From Mermis nigrescens (Eukaryota > Nematoda > Enoplea > Mermithida > Mermithidae): a DNA stretch of 64,000 bases. The DNA lies in NCBI GenBank assembly GCA_036768485.1, contig JAVLUZ010000157.1, forward strand, positions 11,116,422-11,180,421, in the 5' to 3' direction. A program made the translations under genes and the position numbers. The notes under the pieces are model-generated. The model was given only the letters and a program-made list of their open reading frames with translations, was not told the origin of the DNA and ran no database searches. Of the stretch, positions 1 to 11,099 are shown one piece after another. The first letter of the stretch is position 1, and the number at the start of each line of letters is the position of its first letter.

Positions 1-118
1 TTTGTACTAAAGCAATTAAGTTATTTCAACTAGAAATGTACCATTTCACAGATTTTGCGCGTCAATACCCATCTTTTGGTCCCTTCAGCGAAGGTTAATA
101 CCCCTCTCATCCCTCTCT

Positions 119-365
119 ATGTGCATGTATGGCGGGGGGGCTAGGTCAGCTGCCAATCGAAGTCGAACCCTCCAATGTTCCTCGGCCATTTTAAGGAGAG
201 GGCAAAGCGCAAATATGATTCAATTTTACAAAGCATGGCCAATAACTGAAAACGACCAAAAATTCAATTTTGTAAAGAATGAGGGGTCAAAAATTTTCTG
301 GGTTTTGGGGATAGGGGAAAAACTAATCTCGGAACGGGGATCCCATCCCCTGTTACATGTATATC
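119..365 (+). repeat. Short dispersed repeat, family S, copy 1
   Basis: A ~250-bp unit bounded by ATGTATGG-type and TTACATGTAT-type ends. It shares blocks in the same order with 578-793 and, inverted, with 8636-8880: GGTCAAAAATTTTCTGG, then GGGATCCC-CATCCCC and a terminal TTACATGTAT. No coding capacity is recognised. A small non-autonomous DNA element is inferred from the near-palindromic TACATGTA ends. Confidence 0.5.
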
Positions 366-577
366 GTGCTAATGCACTAAGCATTATTATAAGTTGAGGA
401 GCAAAAGTAGCCAAAAACAGGATTCGGCATTACTGGTTAAGAAGATCATTAACGTGACAAAGCAAATCATGTAAAATAAAACTGACAACCAATATTTTGC
501 CACGTGCTTTATTTACCATACATGCACACGGTCACAAGTTCTGTGAGGGGTAAACCGAGGTTCTCAGGGCGGGGGCA

Positions 578-793
578 TACATGTAACGGCTCGAAATTTC
601 TGTGGGTACCGGCCATTTGGGGGGGGGGTAATGACCTCAAATTTTTCGCCAAAAACGGTCAAAAAACGCCTAAAAACGTCCAAAAAATTCGTTTTTCTCA
701 AAATCGGTAAGGGTCAAACATTTTCTGGCTTTGGAGGGAACTGGGACGTCCGACTTTCGATTAGGGATCCCCAATCCCCTATTACATGTATGG
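578..793 (+). repeat. Short dispersed repeat, family S, copy 2
   Basis: Same orientation and block order as 119-365. It starts at a CATACATGTAACGG end, passes a G-run and several AAAACG(C/T)C blocks, and ends CCCCTATTACATGTATGG. The two ends are inverted versions of each other over about 12 bases, which suits a miniature TIR element. Confidence 0.55.
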
Positions 794-884
794 CGGTAAG
801 TAAATGAGTAATTTTTTAACCAATTTAATGTCAAATTTTGATAATTTCAGTAGTTTTATCTTCACGACGTTATAAATCAACACT

Positions 885-1006
885 GCTTCACAGGATGATA
901 GATCATGTGAAAGGATATATGCTTAACACGTCGGTCATGCATGGGCGGAAATGGGACCGACGTGTAAAAGATATATCCTTCAGTAAGGCCTATCATCCTC
1001 TGAAGC
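885..1006. repeat. Long perfect-ended hairpin (~52-bp arms)
   Basis: The left arm 885-936 and right arm 955-1006 are imperfect reverse complements: both begin GCTTCA, share GGATGATAG and GGATATAT, and meet at ACACGTCGGTC/GACCGACGTGT around an 18-base loop. The overlapping open frame is a by-product. It could be a foldback MITE or an RNA hairpin source. 1007-1305 shows nothing recognisable. Confidence 0.6.
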
Positions 1007-1305
1007 ATATTAGAGCGTCAACATTAATGGCGAGTAGTGTAATTCGTTGTATTTGATTCATTAATATTTATGATTAAATTTGCACAAAAAACATAACGAT
1101 AAGGGCGATTGAATGACCTGTGATCACACTCCGGGCAATGGGTTCAACGCGGTTCAACCTGAACCAACGGCAGGCCGTTCGGTATCAACAAAACCGAAGT
1201 CAAATACAAAATAGAATCAAAATATATTGAAGCGCAACAAATGGAAGTAAATAAATAAGGTAAAAACAACGCATACCAATGAACCAACTAACTAAAACAT
1301 ATCCC

Positions 1306-1516
1306 ATCAATACAAACCAAAAGAATCAGCCAACCATCCAACCAACCAACCAACCAAACAACTTCAGCCAAATCCAACCAACGAACTGAACAAACAACCA
1401 AATAAGCAACTAGACAGCACATCAACCAACTAACTAACCAACCAAACAAACAAATCAACTGACCAAGCTCCAACCGATCAACCAAGCAACCATCCAACCA
1501 AACTGACCAACCAGTG
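1306..1516. repeat. CCAA-rich low-complexity tract
   Basis: Degenerate short repeats of AACCAACC, AACTAACC and AACCATCC fill this stretch. The open frame on the minus strand (Trp/Leu/Val-rich) is a translation of the repeat, not a gene. Confidence 0.85.
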
Positions 1517-1525
1517 TTTTTTGTA

Positions 1526-2370
1526 CAAGGTTCCTTTGTACATGTGTCACAAGATTATACAAGCACATGGTCAAAGTTCCGGAGGTAAAACGAGTTTTCT
1601 GAGCGGGAGGGTTGAATGATTAATTTTTATGGTAAATTATGGCGCTAACATGATGGATGAGTTTGTTGATTTTTTAGATATTTTCGTTGTTCCTTCCCGT
1701 CACAACCCGTAAAAATGCATTAATTCGTTTTTTACATTTCTTAAAAATTCATGATTGAATTTGCATGAAACAAATGATAAGAACGACGGAATGACTTGGA
1801 CTATCAAATATGAACAGAATAATGGACAATAAGTGTCTGAATGAATGAATATACAGAGTAGTACTCGAAAAATACTTCAGATTATACTCGTCTGAGCATC
1901 GTTTGGCGCTCCTTCATAATTCCAAGAATAGGTTTTGGTCCGCAAATGACCTGAGGAGGTATGCCTTTCAAAAATGTAGGAGATACCCCCAATACCCCCC
2001 AGTGTGCGTGTGTGACAAAGATTGTCCCCAAGTCTTTATACATTTTGTACATGTAAATTTGTGTACTTATATGACACAGTAGCGATTTTAGTGTGGTAAA
2101 ATAGGGTTTTTCGACCTTTAATAGTGTATTTTAGCTGATTTCTGAGTCTCTGACGCCAAAATTAAAATTGACATTCTTCCATTCTATATACAAATTCTGT
2201 CATTAAGAAGATGTATAGGAGAGCCAATTACTCGTTTTCGCGCGAAGCGCTGAAAATTTTTGTAATTTACACTTTTTTATACGTTTTCAATTTTCAAAAA
2301 TCTTTTGTTACATATACAAACACGGTCCCAAAAAGTCTTTGTACATCAGAAAAAAATCTTGCCGAATACT
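1526..2370 (+). repeat. Family D repeat, copy 1, apparently interrupted
   Basis: The body at about 2015-2370 parallels 7590-7970 and the reverse complement of 54725-55130. Shared blocks are TTTTGTACATG, CAGTAGCGATTT, GTGTGGTAAAA, GGGTTTTTCGACCTTT and GCGCGAAGCGCTGAAAA. A terminus matching the outer end of the other copies, TTGTACAAGGTTCCTTTGT, lies ~450 bp upstream at 1528. A segment of roughly 1552-2012 therefore appears to be inserted in this copy. Confidence 0.5.
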
Positions 2371-3082
2371 AGGGATGGCCCGGTGCCAGTTTTTTTGCCG
2401 GCGCCGGACTCAAATATCAAATGCTATAATTATTCAGGCAGGCTGTCGACTGCCCACATTTGTTTACAATATATGCTATGAACACAGGCCTAACCATCTG
2501 CAAATACACTGATGTACAAAATGTTTATTTTTATTCTACGAAACATACTTTGTTTCTGCATATTCTTGTTCTAAATGGCATAGAATATCCGATGACTTGT
2601 GCTTGTTCTGACTTCCTAAATTCACCCGTTAACTAACTTTGTTAATTTGTGTTTGATAAAACTGAAGCATTTTTATATTTTTGAAAAATTAATCATTCAA
2701 AGTGAAAATATAATTTTCTTCGGCTGAATAATTTTAGTTTAATTATTCTATGTCTAATTTCGAATAGTCTACAGTTCTAACGGCAGTCATTCAGGAAATC
2801 TTTCACTGCAAAGGATGACTGATGCAATGTGCAATCACCGCCGGGAGAAAATTAGTCATGGAGGAAAAGATAAGTATGGGTTCGGCCATTGCGGAATGAA
2901 AAGCATTTAAAAACTTATCCACCTATGTATGCTAATTACATGAAAACCTTCACGAAAAAAATCGATTTTTATCGTTTTGCCATTTTTTCTGGCAATTCCT
3001 CGACCTTTTCCTTGATTTTTCAGCGTAGTTTTTGACAGGGATTTCAGACGTTTTCCTACCCGTACTTGCACTGACTGTCAGA
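2371..3082. other. No gene or known repeat seen
   Basis: AT-rich intergenic sequence. One GC-rich patch near 2375-2415 (GGTGCCAGTTTTTTTGCCGG, then GCGCCGG) resembles a transposon terminus, but no partner end was found. Confidence 0.4.
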
Positions 3083-3300
3083 TTGTGTACTCCCACCTGT
3101 TCGAGTCCCACCTGTTTGAATTTCCCACCTGTTTGAATGTCCCATCTCTTCGAATGTTCCACCTGTTCAAATTCCCACCTCTTCAAATGTCCCATGTCTT
3201 CGAATGTCCCAATCGTTTGAATGTTACTCTAATTAATGTCCCACCTGTTCGAACTTGCCAGCTCTTCGAATGTCCCATCTTCGAAAATCCAATGCAGCGT
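3083..3300 (+). repeat. 17-bp minisatellite array, left
   Basis: About a dozen degenerate copies of a 17-bp unit close to CCCACCTGTTCGAATGT. The same unit in reverse complement forms the array at 4067-4385, so the two arrays face each other across ~770 bp. The overlapping open frames are translations of the array. Confidence 0.85.
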
Positions 3301-4066
3301 GTAGCGATTTATGCTACCTCTTTTGCGTGTTTTGTTCTATGCCTAGTATATATAATAATTATTTAATAAGTTTTGAGAAGCAAAGTCCTATGCTCATTAG
3401 TAACTTTGATTTTATTATTTTGTAAATGTTTTTAGAAATTAGTTATTCCTGAAGAATAATGTATGGTTGCCAATATTTCAAAAGCACTCCCAATCTTAAA
3501 TTCTAGGATCTTGTCGTCAAATGAAAATTAATGAAGTACTAATGCCATTTAAATTTATGAGAAAACTGGGTAACACTAATAAAAAATGATTTGTCGGGTG
3601 CGCATACATCAATTTTTGGGGAAAAATTGAAAACTAAGGAAGGTGGCGATAAACTAAACCCCAATTTAACCAAACAAGATATACTGACCAGACAAAATCC
3701 ATGTCTATCCAATTAGATGCACAATGTATCGTAGAAATCTTGAATTTCAATCAGCAGAATAACGAAACTTGCTCCGACCGGTATTAAAGCTCGTTTTGTT
3801 CACTGAGATTTTTATCCCACGAGTTAATTTGCATTTTTCATTTTTCTATTCATGAGCGGTGACCATTTTTGCAACGTACCAAATTTATTTTTAGAACTAT
3901 AAGTATTTACGCATTATATTTCAAAAACAAACGTTTTATGGCAAACAATAGAATGGGCATGTCAAGCGCGCAGTTGGCATTTTATACACAACAAATTTTC
4001 ACCAAATTTATATAATATTTAGTCCTACAATGTTTGTATACTTTGCTGTACTCGTATTTCTTCAAG
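3301..4066. other. Interior between inverted minisatellites
   Basis: AT-rich, with no open frame or conserved coding motif seen. If the two flanking arrays are the termini of one element, this is its core. No transposase is encoded, so it would be non-autonomous. Confidence 0.4.
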
Positions 4067-4385
4067 AGATAGGACATTCAATCAGATGGGACATTCGAAG
4101 AGATAAGACATTCAAACAGGTGGGACATTCAAAGAGCCCGCTGATTTTTTGAGAATGATTTGCATTTTGTGTGTCTTTATTTGAAGAAGTGGGACTTACG
4201 AGAGGTGGGACGTTCAAAGAGGTGGGACATTTGAAGAGGTGGGACATTCGAACGAGGATTTTTTTTCTTAGTTAATCTTCATATTACATCACTTTGTGAA
4301 CATTCCGGGACATTCGAACAGGTGAAATGTTCGAAGAAGGGACATTTGAAGAGATGTGACATTCGAAGAAGTGGGACTATGCCGG
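4067..4385 (-). repeat. 17-bp minisatellite array, right (inverted)
   Basis: Degenerate units such as GGGACATTCGAAGAGGT are the reverse complement of the unit at 3083-3300. The array is broken by AT-rich segments near 4140-4190 and 4258-4310. 4386-4855 holds nothing recognisable. Confidence 0.8.
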
Positions 4386-4855
4386 CTGTCATAGGTTCGC
4401 CATTTTGGGAGGGAGCCAGAGAGACTATAACAAAATTTCTAAATTTTTAGGAACTAAAGATTTATTAAGAGATTTTGGGCTTCAATCGAAAAGGAAAATT
4501 AGCTCATAACGCATCACACTTTTTAAACTAAAATATTGACAGACGATTATTTATATTTCACAAGTAGAATGAAAGTTTTATTACAACTTTCTAAGAATAA
4601 ATATTTTTGCCAAAAGCATTAGCCTTGAAATGCTAGTTTGGCAAAAAACTTGCCTGTATTATGAACATAGATTGTGAATGAAAGCGTAAAATTTGTATAA
4701 GTCTGCTTTTTATTTGACTGCATTAAATCGATGAAAAATAAACTCTTGTTCCGAGTGTAAGATGGGCAAAAAGGAACTAATGCATCACATGTCTTCAATT
4801 AGCGTCACTGTTTGTCTATTCTTGTGGCACTAGCGCCGTTCGCGCCCATCCCTAC

Positions 4856-5005
4856 AAAACCGTATACGACCAACTAATCAATCAACGAACTGATTAACAA
4901 AAACCATTCAACCAATCAGCCAACCAATCAACCACATAACTAACCATTCAACCAACCAACCAACCAATTAGCAAACCAATTAACTAATTAGCCAACAAAT
5001 CAGCC
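4856..5005. repeat. CCAA/CAAT low-complexity tract
   Basis: Degenerate AACCAATC and AACCAACC repeats, the same type as 1306-1516. Confidence 0.8.
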
Positions 5006-5114
5006 AGTATTTATTTGAAATTCGTGGGTTAATTTCACAACAAAACAACTTTTCTGAAACTGGCAACCAACCAAATTTTTTACTCTCGGCATCAATGGGA
5101 ATGACCGGCTATTG

Positions 5115-5925
5115 TGGAGGTATGCACCTGGGAAATAGCCTATCCCAGCCCGTCCATGGATTGGGCTGACAAAGTTAACGGCTGAAGGGTCCATTTGGAT
5201 AGGCTAATTTTGACAAAAAAAGAAAACAGTGAAAATTTACAATTGTCTTTTCAACCCATTTTGAGCCAAACTAGAGACCAACCAACCTTTGAGCCCAAGA
5301 AGTTGACCGGCTAAAGTTTGCCATTGCCCAGGTATGCCTGTGACCATACATTGGCAGCGAAAAATTCTGATGTGGAGTGTTTAAATAACCAAAAATCGCT
5401 AAAAATGTTACTAAAAATAGAATTCTCGGGTCTACAGTAATCTGCAGGGGCGTCTACTCAGCGGGGGATGTATACCCCCACCCCATGTATGCCTGTGACA
5501 TAAAATATATATGAAATATCGGAAGAAAAATTGGCAGGATGAATGAATTGGACAGTCTACTGCTCGAAAAATAAGTATAGAACCGACCTGAAATCACACT
5601 ATTAAATGTCATTTGGACGCTTTTTTCATGACTCAAGCAATAGGTTTTGGTCCTAAATGGCCTGCGGGGGCATAAGCCAAAAGTGCTGGTAGGGAATACC
5701 CCATCATTCCCGGCAATAGCCAGCTTCAGGCTGTCCAACTAATTGACTCTCAAAAGTTGATTGATACCTCATTAGTCTGAAAATGGGTCGAAAGACATCA
5801 TTGATCCGCTTCCAATTATTTTCGAAATCAGTCCATCCAAACGGACCCTTCAGCCCGTTCAGCTGCATCAACGCGTTCCATGGATGGGCTGATAGGCTAT
5901 TGCCCAGGTTAGTACCCATACCACC
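5115..5925. repeat. Foldback structure with ~230-bp arms
   Basis: The left arm ~5115-5345 and right arm ~5695-5925 are diverged inverted copies. Left-arm blocks AATAGCCTAT, CCATGGATTGGGCTGA and CTGAAGGGTCCATTTGGAT reappear inverted on the right as ATCCAAACGGACCCTTCAG, CCATGGATGGGCTGATA and TAGGCTATTGCCCAGG. Open frames here come from the repeat. Inference: a non-autonomous foldback DNA element. 5926-6343 shows nothing else. Confidence 0.6.
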
Positions 5926-6343
5926 TAAAATGTGTGCAGACATTTGCCATAGGAAAGTGCAGGAACTTTTGTGGTGGTGACGTTTTGTCATGGTGGTGAC
6001 GTTTTATAGTTCTATCCAGGAACGTTTTCTCACGAACCAATAAAGATTACACATTCAAAACTGATGAATGTCTTTTCATATTCCCTATTCTATGAATTTA
6101 AATCGACTATATGCCGAACAGGTACTAAATTTCCAAAAACGCAAATTATGTTTAAAAGACCAAAATGGACGCGTTCAAAAACTGATAGCAACAGCAGTCG
6201 ACTGAGTGTTTTTCTAAACGGCGTACCCGTCATGGCGAATTCTGGAATGAAATGAACATCAAATTGACCATGAAAATATTGTTGGTATTTTTTAGAAAAA
6301 CGAGATATTATCAGCTACTTAGCACCAAAATATATTTGTTCTA

Positions 6344-6500
6344 GCAAAGAAAAATGCCCGACGGAACAAAAGATGAATATACTTGGAATTGTGGATTATT
6401 AAGGATAAAAGATGGGGATTAGGAAATGTTATCTAAAGTCGCAAAATCTGCTAAAAATCGCACTTTCCGAGCAACCGAAAAATCGAAGCTAGTCAGCATT
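6344..6500 (+). repeat. Solo terminus of TIR element F
   Basis: Starts GCAAAGAAAAATGCCCGACG and retains GAATATACTTGGAATTGTGG and an AAGTCGCAAAATCTGCTAAA block, matching the ~185-bp terminal repeat of the F elements at 37805, 41310 and 58921. The other end is not found nearby, so this is a truncated or solo copy. Confidence 0.6.
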
Positions 6501-6896
6501 GCTACTGCCAGCAATTGAAAAAAAGTAAACATTACAGACCACGTCCTACACTCTTATCTGAGACTTGAAAATTATTCAAAAAAGACTCTTTTTTAGAGGC
6601 CACACAGAATATAACTCGACCAGGCCAGGAAATTGATTCAGGCAGCTGTATTACCAAGTGCTCCTTTCAAAAACCCCCCAATTCTAACTTCAAACTGCCT
6701 AAAAACCTCAACCAATGGTTAAGCATAGGCGCAAAAAACTTAATCGCCAACATGCCTCCAACAGCCTCGAAAGAAACCCACGGGGAGTGGAGGTAAAAAC
6801 CCTAATTTTGGCAACCCTGCAGGCAGTGTTGACTGTTGGTAGTTTTACTACCATTTTGGTAGTTTTTGAAGGCATTTGGTAGTTTGGGTCAGTGAT

Positions 6897-6968
6897 CGAA
6901 CCAAGGGTACTTTTTGGACTCCTCGGCCTCAGCCGAGGCCGAGGCGACTTAAAATCCTTGCCGGTTGA
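6897..6968. repeat. GC-rich CCGAGGC palindromes, left
   Basis: After GTGATCGAACCAAGG comes a cluster of CCTCGGCC/GGCCGAGG palindromes. The cluster at 9350-9455 mirrors it and ends CCTTGGTCCGATCAC, so the two face each other inside element A. They could be subterminal repeats of A or the ends of a further nested element. Confidence 0.5.
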
Positions 6969-7589
6969 GGCCGAGAGTAATGCCGAGGGTTAAGCTTATA
7001 TACCTATACCCATAAATATACCCCTTAGAATATTTTGTATGCACATGAGCTAATGAGAATAATCGTAATATTTAAACACTTTATCGAATGTCAAACTACT
7101 CATTTTTATTTTCAATAATAGTAGATTAAATGTGTGAAGGATTTATTGAATAAAGTCAGCAGCATGACAAGATACTTGATTTAATGTTGTCATTGATGAA
7201 GACTTCGAAAATTTGATAAAAAATATGGCTGAACAAACACTTAACAATTTTTATTACTATAAATAAGAAAACAGTGTCGAAATACAAATAAATGAACAAA
7301 CAAAATAAGCGCTATTGTTGTGCTCGCTTTTGCAGTAATGCATGTTTAGAACACGTTTTTTATTATCCACTTGGTATGGTATACGGAAACTGCACCAAAT
7401 TTCTTGATCCATGAAGTCCAAGGTCCAGAGTTGAGGGAAGGGTGAAATCCCAAAATGGGGTACCAGTAAATTAAGTGCGTCTTTGTATGAGCGAACAAAT
7501 TTGTAGATATTCTATTATTAGTTTTAAAACATACACATTTTTACATACTGCCAGCGTGTGGCCTGCAACCGGCATGCAGTCCCAAACAG

Positions 7590-7970
7590 TTTTTTGTGCA
7601 AGATACCTTTTACGTGTACAAAGATAGTAGTATCCAAAAGTCTTTGAACATTTTGTACATGCAAATTTTTGTGTACTATCATGGTATGGTACAGTAGCGA
7701 TTTAGTGTGGTAAAACAGGGTTTTTCGACCTTTGGTAGTGTATCTTAGCTAATCCTGCTTCTGAATATTTGACATTTTTTACATTATAAATGCAAATTCT
7801 ACTATTTTGAAGATATATAGGACAGACAATAATTGATGCGCCAAAAATTTTCGGAGATTTACACCTTTTTACAATTTTCGTCTCTCAAAAAATCATTTTT
7901 CATGTACAATGACGGTCCTGAAAAAATAGTTCCGTACATTGCGAAAAATCTTTGCCAAATACAAAAAAAC
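7590..7970 (+). repeat. Family D repeat, copy 2
   Basis: Shares with 2015-2370 the ordered blocks AAGTCTTTGAACATTTTGTA, ACAGTAGCGATTTAGTGTGG and GGGTTTTTCGACCTTTGGTA, and an end with GGTCCTGAAAA. It lies inside element A. GTACA/TGTAC occurs at both ends. Confidence 0.6.
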
Positions 7971-8635
7971 CGTGGCTCAAAATAATATATCCATTTTATC
8001 TAGTTGATAATATTAGTTCGGCAAGAAGCGCCGAAATTTTCAATGTTTCTGATGAAATTTACACATAAAACTCGACTGAAGAAAGCTAAAACAACTTGTA
8101 CTAAAATCAGAAATATTAGATAATTTCTCGTAATATGCCAATTAAATCTTGTTATAAGCTCTACTGTGCTTAGAAAATCCAATGCAACATCAGGATAAAA
8201 CTAGTCAATTTATCTTTGAACGGCAAAAAAGCGCAAAGTTATTAAATAGTACTTATTTGCATAAAATTATTGAAAACAGTATAAATAGGTACAAAAGATA
8301 TTTACAAATCCGCATAAAGATGCCTAGATTCACAAAAATTGATTTTGGAGAGTTTATTTCCCCTGTTTCAATCAAAATACAGTATAATATATTTTTGCGC
8401 GAAACGCCAAATTTTTTTGGAATCTCCTAAAATATACTGAAAAAACGATATAATTCATCACTTTGTCCAAGAAAGTATTTTAACATTGTATAAAAATGGC
8501 TCCAAAAAATGCACGAGCCGAAATTCGATTTTTGGCAAAACTCATCATTGGCCATTTTTAGGTGCGTTTTTGCGATTTTCGGCCCGAAAATTCGTGATCA
8601 TTTACCCCCTCTCCCATAAAAAATAACCGAAAACC

Positions 8636-8880
8636 ATACGTGTAACAGGGGGTTTGGGGAATTCCCCATCCACCCAGGGTTGGACGTCCTCCCCACACCC
8701 TTCTCCAACGACAGAAAATTTCGACCCACCTCCCCATTTTTTGACGAAAATTTGCGCTTTGTTGGCTATTTTTTGCGCTTTGCCATTTTTGACATAAAGA
8801 TTCAGTCGCCGATCCCCTTTCATTCTAAAATGGCCAGGACCCCTACCCGAAATTTCCAAGCCATTACATGTATGCCGAGG
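8636..8880 (-). repeat. Short dispersed repeat, family S, copy 3 (inverted)
   Basis: Reverse complement of the 578-793 unit: CATACGTGTAACAGGGGG, GGACGTCC, CAGAAAATTTCGACCC, GCCATTACATGTATG. It lies inside element A. The open frames over it are not genes. Confidence 0.55.
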
Positions 8881-9349
8881 AGCTCCTCCTGAAAATTTTG
8901 AGCTGTTGCATGTAATAAGTTTTATAGTGATACTTAGTTTATTCATCTCGCTTACATTCAAAAATACTGTATCACTTCGTGAAATTCTAATAGTTAGCTA
9001 ACTTTTGCCATAGTAAAAATTAATAACTTTGAAAAATTATTCAAAAGGTTTTCACCAAAAATCGTTTGACAGTGACAACAGGAGCTCACGCCCTGAGAGG
9101 ATGGTAATAACCTCCTCATCCCCCCTTTGAATGTAATGTTTGATCCATGTAGCGAGCATGAGAATTAAAACTCAGCCATCACATGAATAATAAATTGGCA
9201 CTTTGCTGTATGTAACTTGGTGTAACTGGGTACGCGACTAAAACCATGAGAAAAGTCTATAGGTAAAAAATAGCCTGTGTACTGCAGATGCATTCTTTTA
9301 GTTAATATTCAACGGATATCGTTAAAGTTATTCAAATTTGATTTAACCT

Positions 9350-9455
9350 CGGCGCCTCGGCACTTTTTTCAGCTCCGCCTCAGCGCCGAGGCCGAAGCTC
9401 CAAAAAGGCTCGATTGCCGAAGGAGGCCGAGGCCTTGGTCCGATCACCGGTTTAA
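9350..9455. repeat. GC-rich CCGAGGC palindromes, right
   Basis: Mirror of the cluster at 6897-6968: it has GGCGCCTCGGC, GCGCCGAGGCCGAAG and CTTGGTCCGATCACC. It lies ~105 bp inside the right end of element A. Confidence 0.5.
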
Positions 9456-9817
9456 TTCCTATGCTTAACCACAGTGGTAGTTTTTCAGGGCACCCAAAAC
9501 AATTTTTTAGCGTTTTTGAATAGTTTTGGTAGTTTTTAAAATTCTGACCTGTCAACCCTGCCGGAGTAACTTAAGAATATGGTACTTTCAGAATACTAAG
9601 AAATAAACTTCAGAAAAGCGAATTTTTTCGCTCAGTACTTTTAGAACATGTTGAAAGAAAGCACGAAAAAAATTTCATCCGTCTACTACGATCAATATTA
9701 CAAAAGCTATGGGTTTCGTTAATTAGCCTCTTCTCGACCCAAGCAAGCATCTTCTCGACCTAAGTATTTGAAGATTCAAACAGCTGAATGCAAAATCACA
9801 TGCAGATATCCAATTTA

Positions 9818-9993
9818 CGTCGACCTAAGCATCTATACATCGACCTAAGCATTTATACATCGACCTAAGCATCTATACACGACCTAAGCATCTATACATC
9901 GACCTACATCAATACATCGACCTAAGCATCTATACACCGACTCCAAGTACCACAACGATCAAGTAACCACCCATCGACCTAAGCATCTATACA
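9818..9993 (+). repeat. 20-bp minisatellite of element B, left half
   Basis: About eight units of CGACCTAAGCATCTATACAT. The array is cut at 9993 by element C and resumes at 18144-18200. Single diverged units of the same kind lie just upstream (9730-9770). Confidence 0.9.
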
Positions 9994-10449
9994 CACCGTT
10001 TTTCTTTCCAGGCGATTTGTCATATTATAGACTGAACCCAAAATTTTTTTCCACTTTTTCCGACTTTTTTCCACGTTTTTTTGTGAGGTCTAAAAACGTT
10101 TAAAATAGAGCTCCTGTAATGAAAAATCAGTGTTTTTCAAGTAGAAAATTTTATGTACACATGCAATAACGGTGATTTATGCACTTTTTTTGTATAAAAA
10201 TTTCGCGCTCTACAAGAAATATCACGATCAGTACACGTTATTTATCTTGAAACTTGAATTTCCTTCCTTCAGTAAAGCATTTTAGCCAATTCTGAAGTCG
10301 TTTTTGACAATTAAAACTATAATTTATCAAATAGCGCGAAATGTGCCAGAAAGTTTTGAAATTTTAGCTCTCTAAATCACTTTTTTACTTCAAAACCAGG
10401 CAGAAGGTAAGGATTTTCAATCGCAGTAGAGCTCCAGGACCAGATTATC

Positions 10450-10655
10450 GATAAAATGCTGCAATTCGCGCCGGCACATCATTTGCAGTCAACTGCAGGT
10501 ATGAATATGTCGTAAAATTAAATGCAGTCAAAAACCAGCGGCCTAGACTGCAGGTAATATAGCACAATACAAACGAAAATTATATGCAGTCAAAAACCAG
10601 TACCTGACTGCAGGCAATATGGTACACAATGTGATATTATATGCAGTCAAGTTGA
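10450..10655. repeat. ~70-bp tandem repeat, left arm of C
   Basis: About three units carrying ATGCAGTCAAAAACCAG and GACTGCAGG-AATAT. The inverted counterpart at 17310-17600 has about five units, so the arms differ in copy number. Confidence 0.8.
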
Positions 10656-10660
10656 ATGGC

Positions 10661-10846
10661 TTATTGATATGGGAAAGCTGGCGTTTGCTCGCATTTCAAC
10701 CTGTAGTAATGGTTTGTGAAGGCACTTTTATTCGAGATCTGGTCTGGCGGATTTGCTTCCTCGCTTAGAAATATTTCTTGCGCTGCATGGGTAGCACACT
10801 CAATAGCTGCCCAGTCACCCATTAGCGCATGTTGATGGGCCAATGC
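10661..10846 (-). CDS. Exon-like coding segment in left arm of C
   Basis: Read on the minus strand, an acceptor-like TGTCTTCCCAG is followed by 61 codons and a TAA. The peptide begins ALAHQHALMGDWAAIE, includes HYYRLKCEQTP and ends FPYQ. I do not recognise the family. The inverted counterpart at 17121-17305 keeps fragments (MGDWAAIE, then RLKCEQTPA in another frame) but is frameshifted. A short possible intron, starting GTATAAATTT in the other arm, lies just upstream. It could be the last exon of a captured host gene or of the element's own gene. The open frame may be chance. Confidence 0.35.
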   Translation of the reverse strand, partial: ALAHQHALMGDWAAIECATHAAQEIFLSEEANPPDQISNKSAFTNHYYRLKCEQTPAFPYQ

Positions 10847-11099
10847 CTGGGAAGACACATACATACACACATATTTGATCAATCCGGAATAAATTTATAA
10901 CTGCACAATTACAGGGTGGTTGAAACACAGCACATAAGATCATAATAAACAGACTACACTATCACAGAATCTGCTCCATGAGCAACACTGTAGCATAATT
11001 TGTGTTGTAGCATCAGGTGCCCGGACCTGCCTGGGGAGGGGCGCGCCAGCCCAGGGTGGTGCGGGGAGGGGTAAATTTCCAGGGGGGAAATTTCCCTGG

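Noticed and set aside
9818..9993. CRISPR-like regular array
   Set aside because: The 20-bp units are contiguous with no unique spacers, and the genome is eukaryotic. It is a minisatellite inside a transposon.
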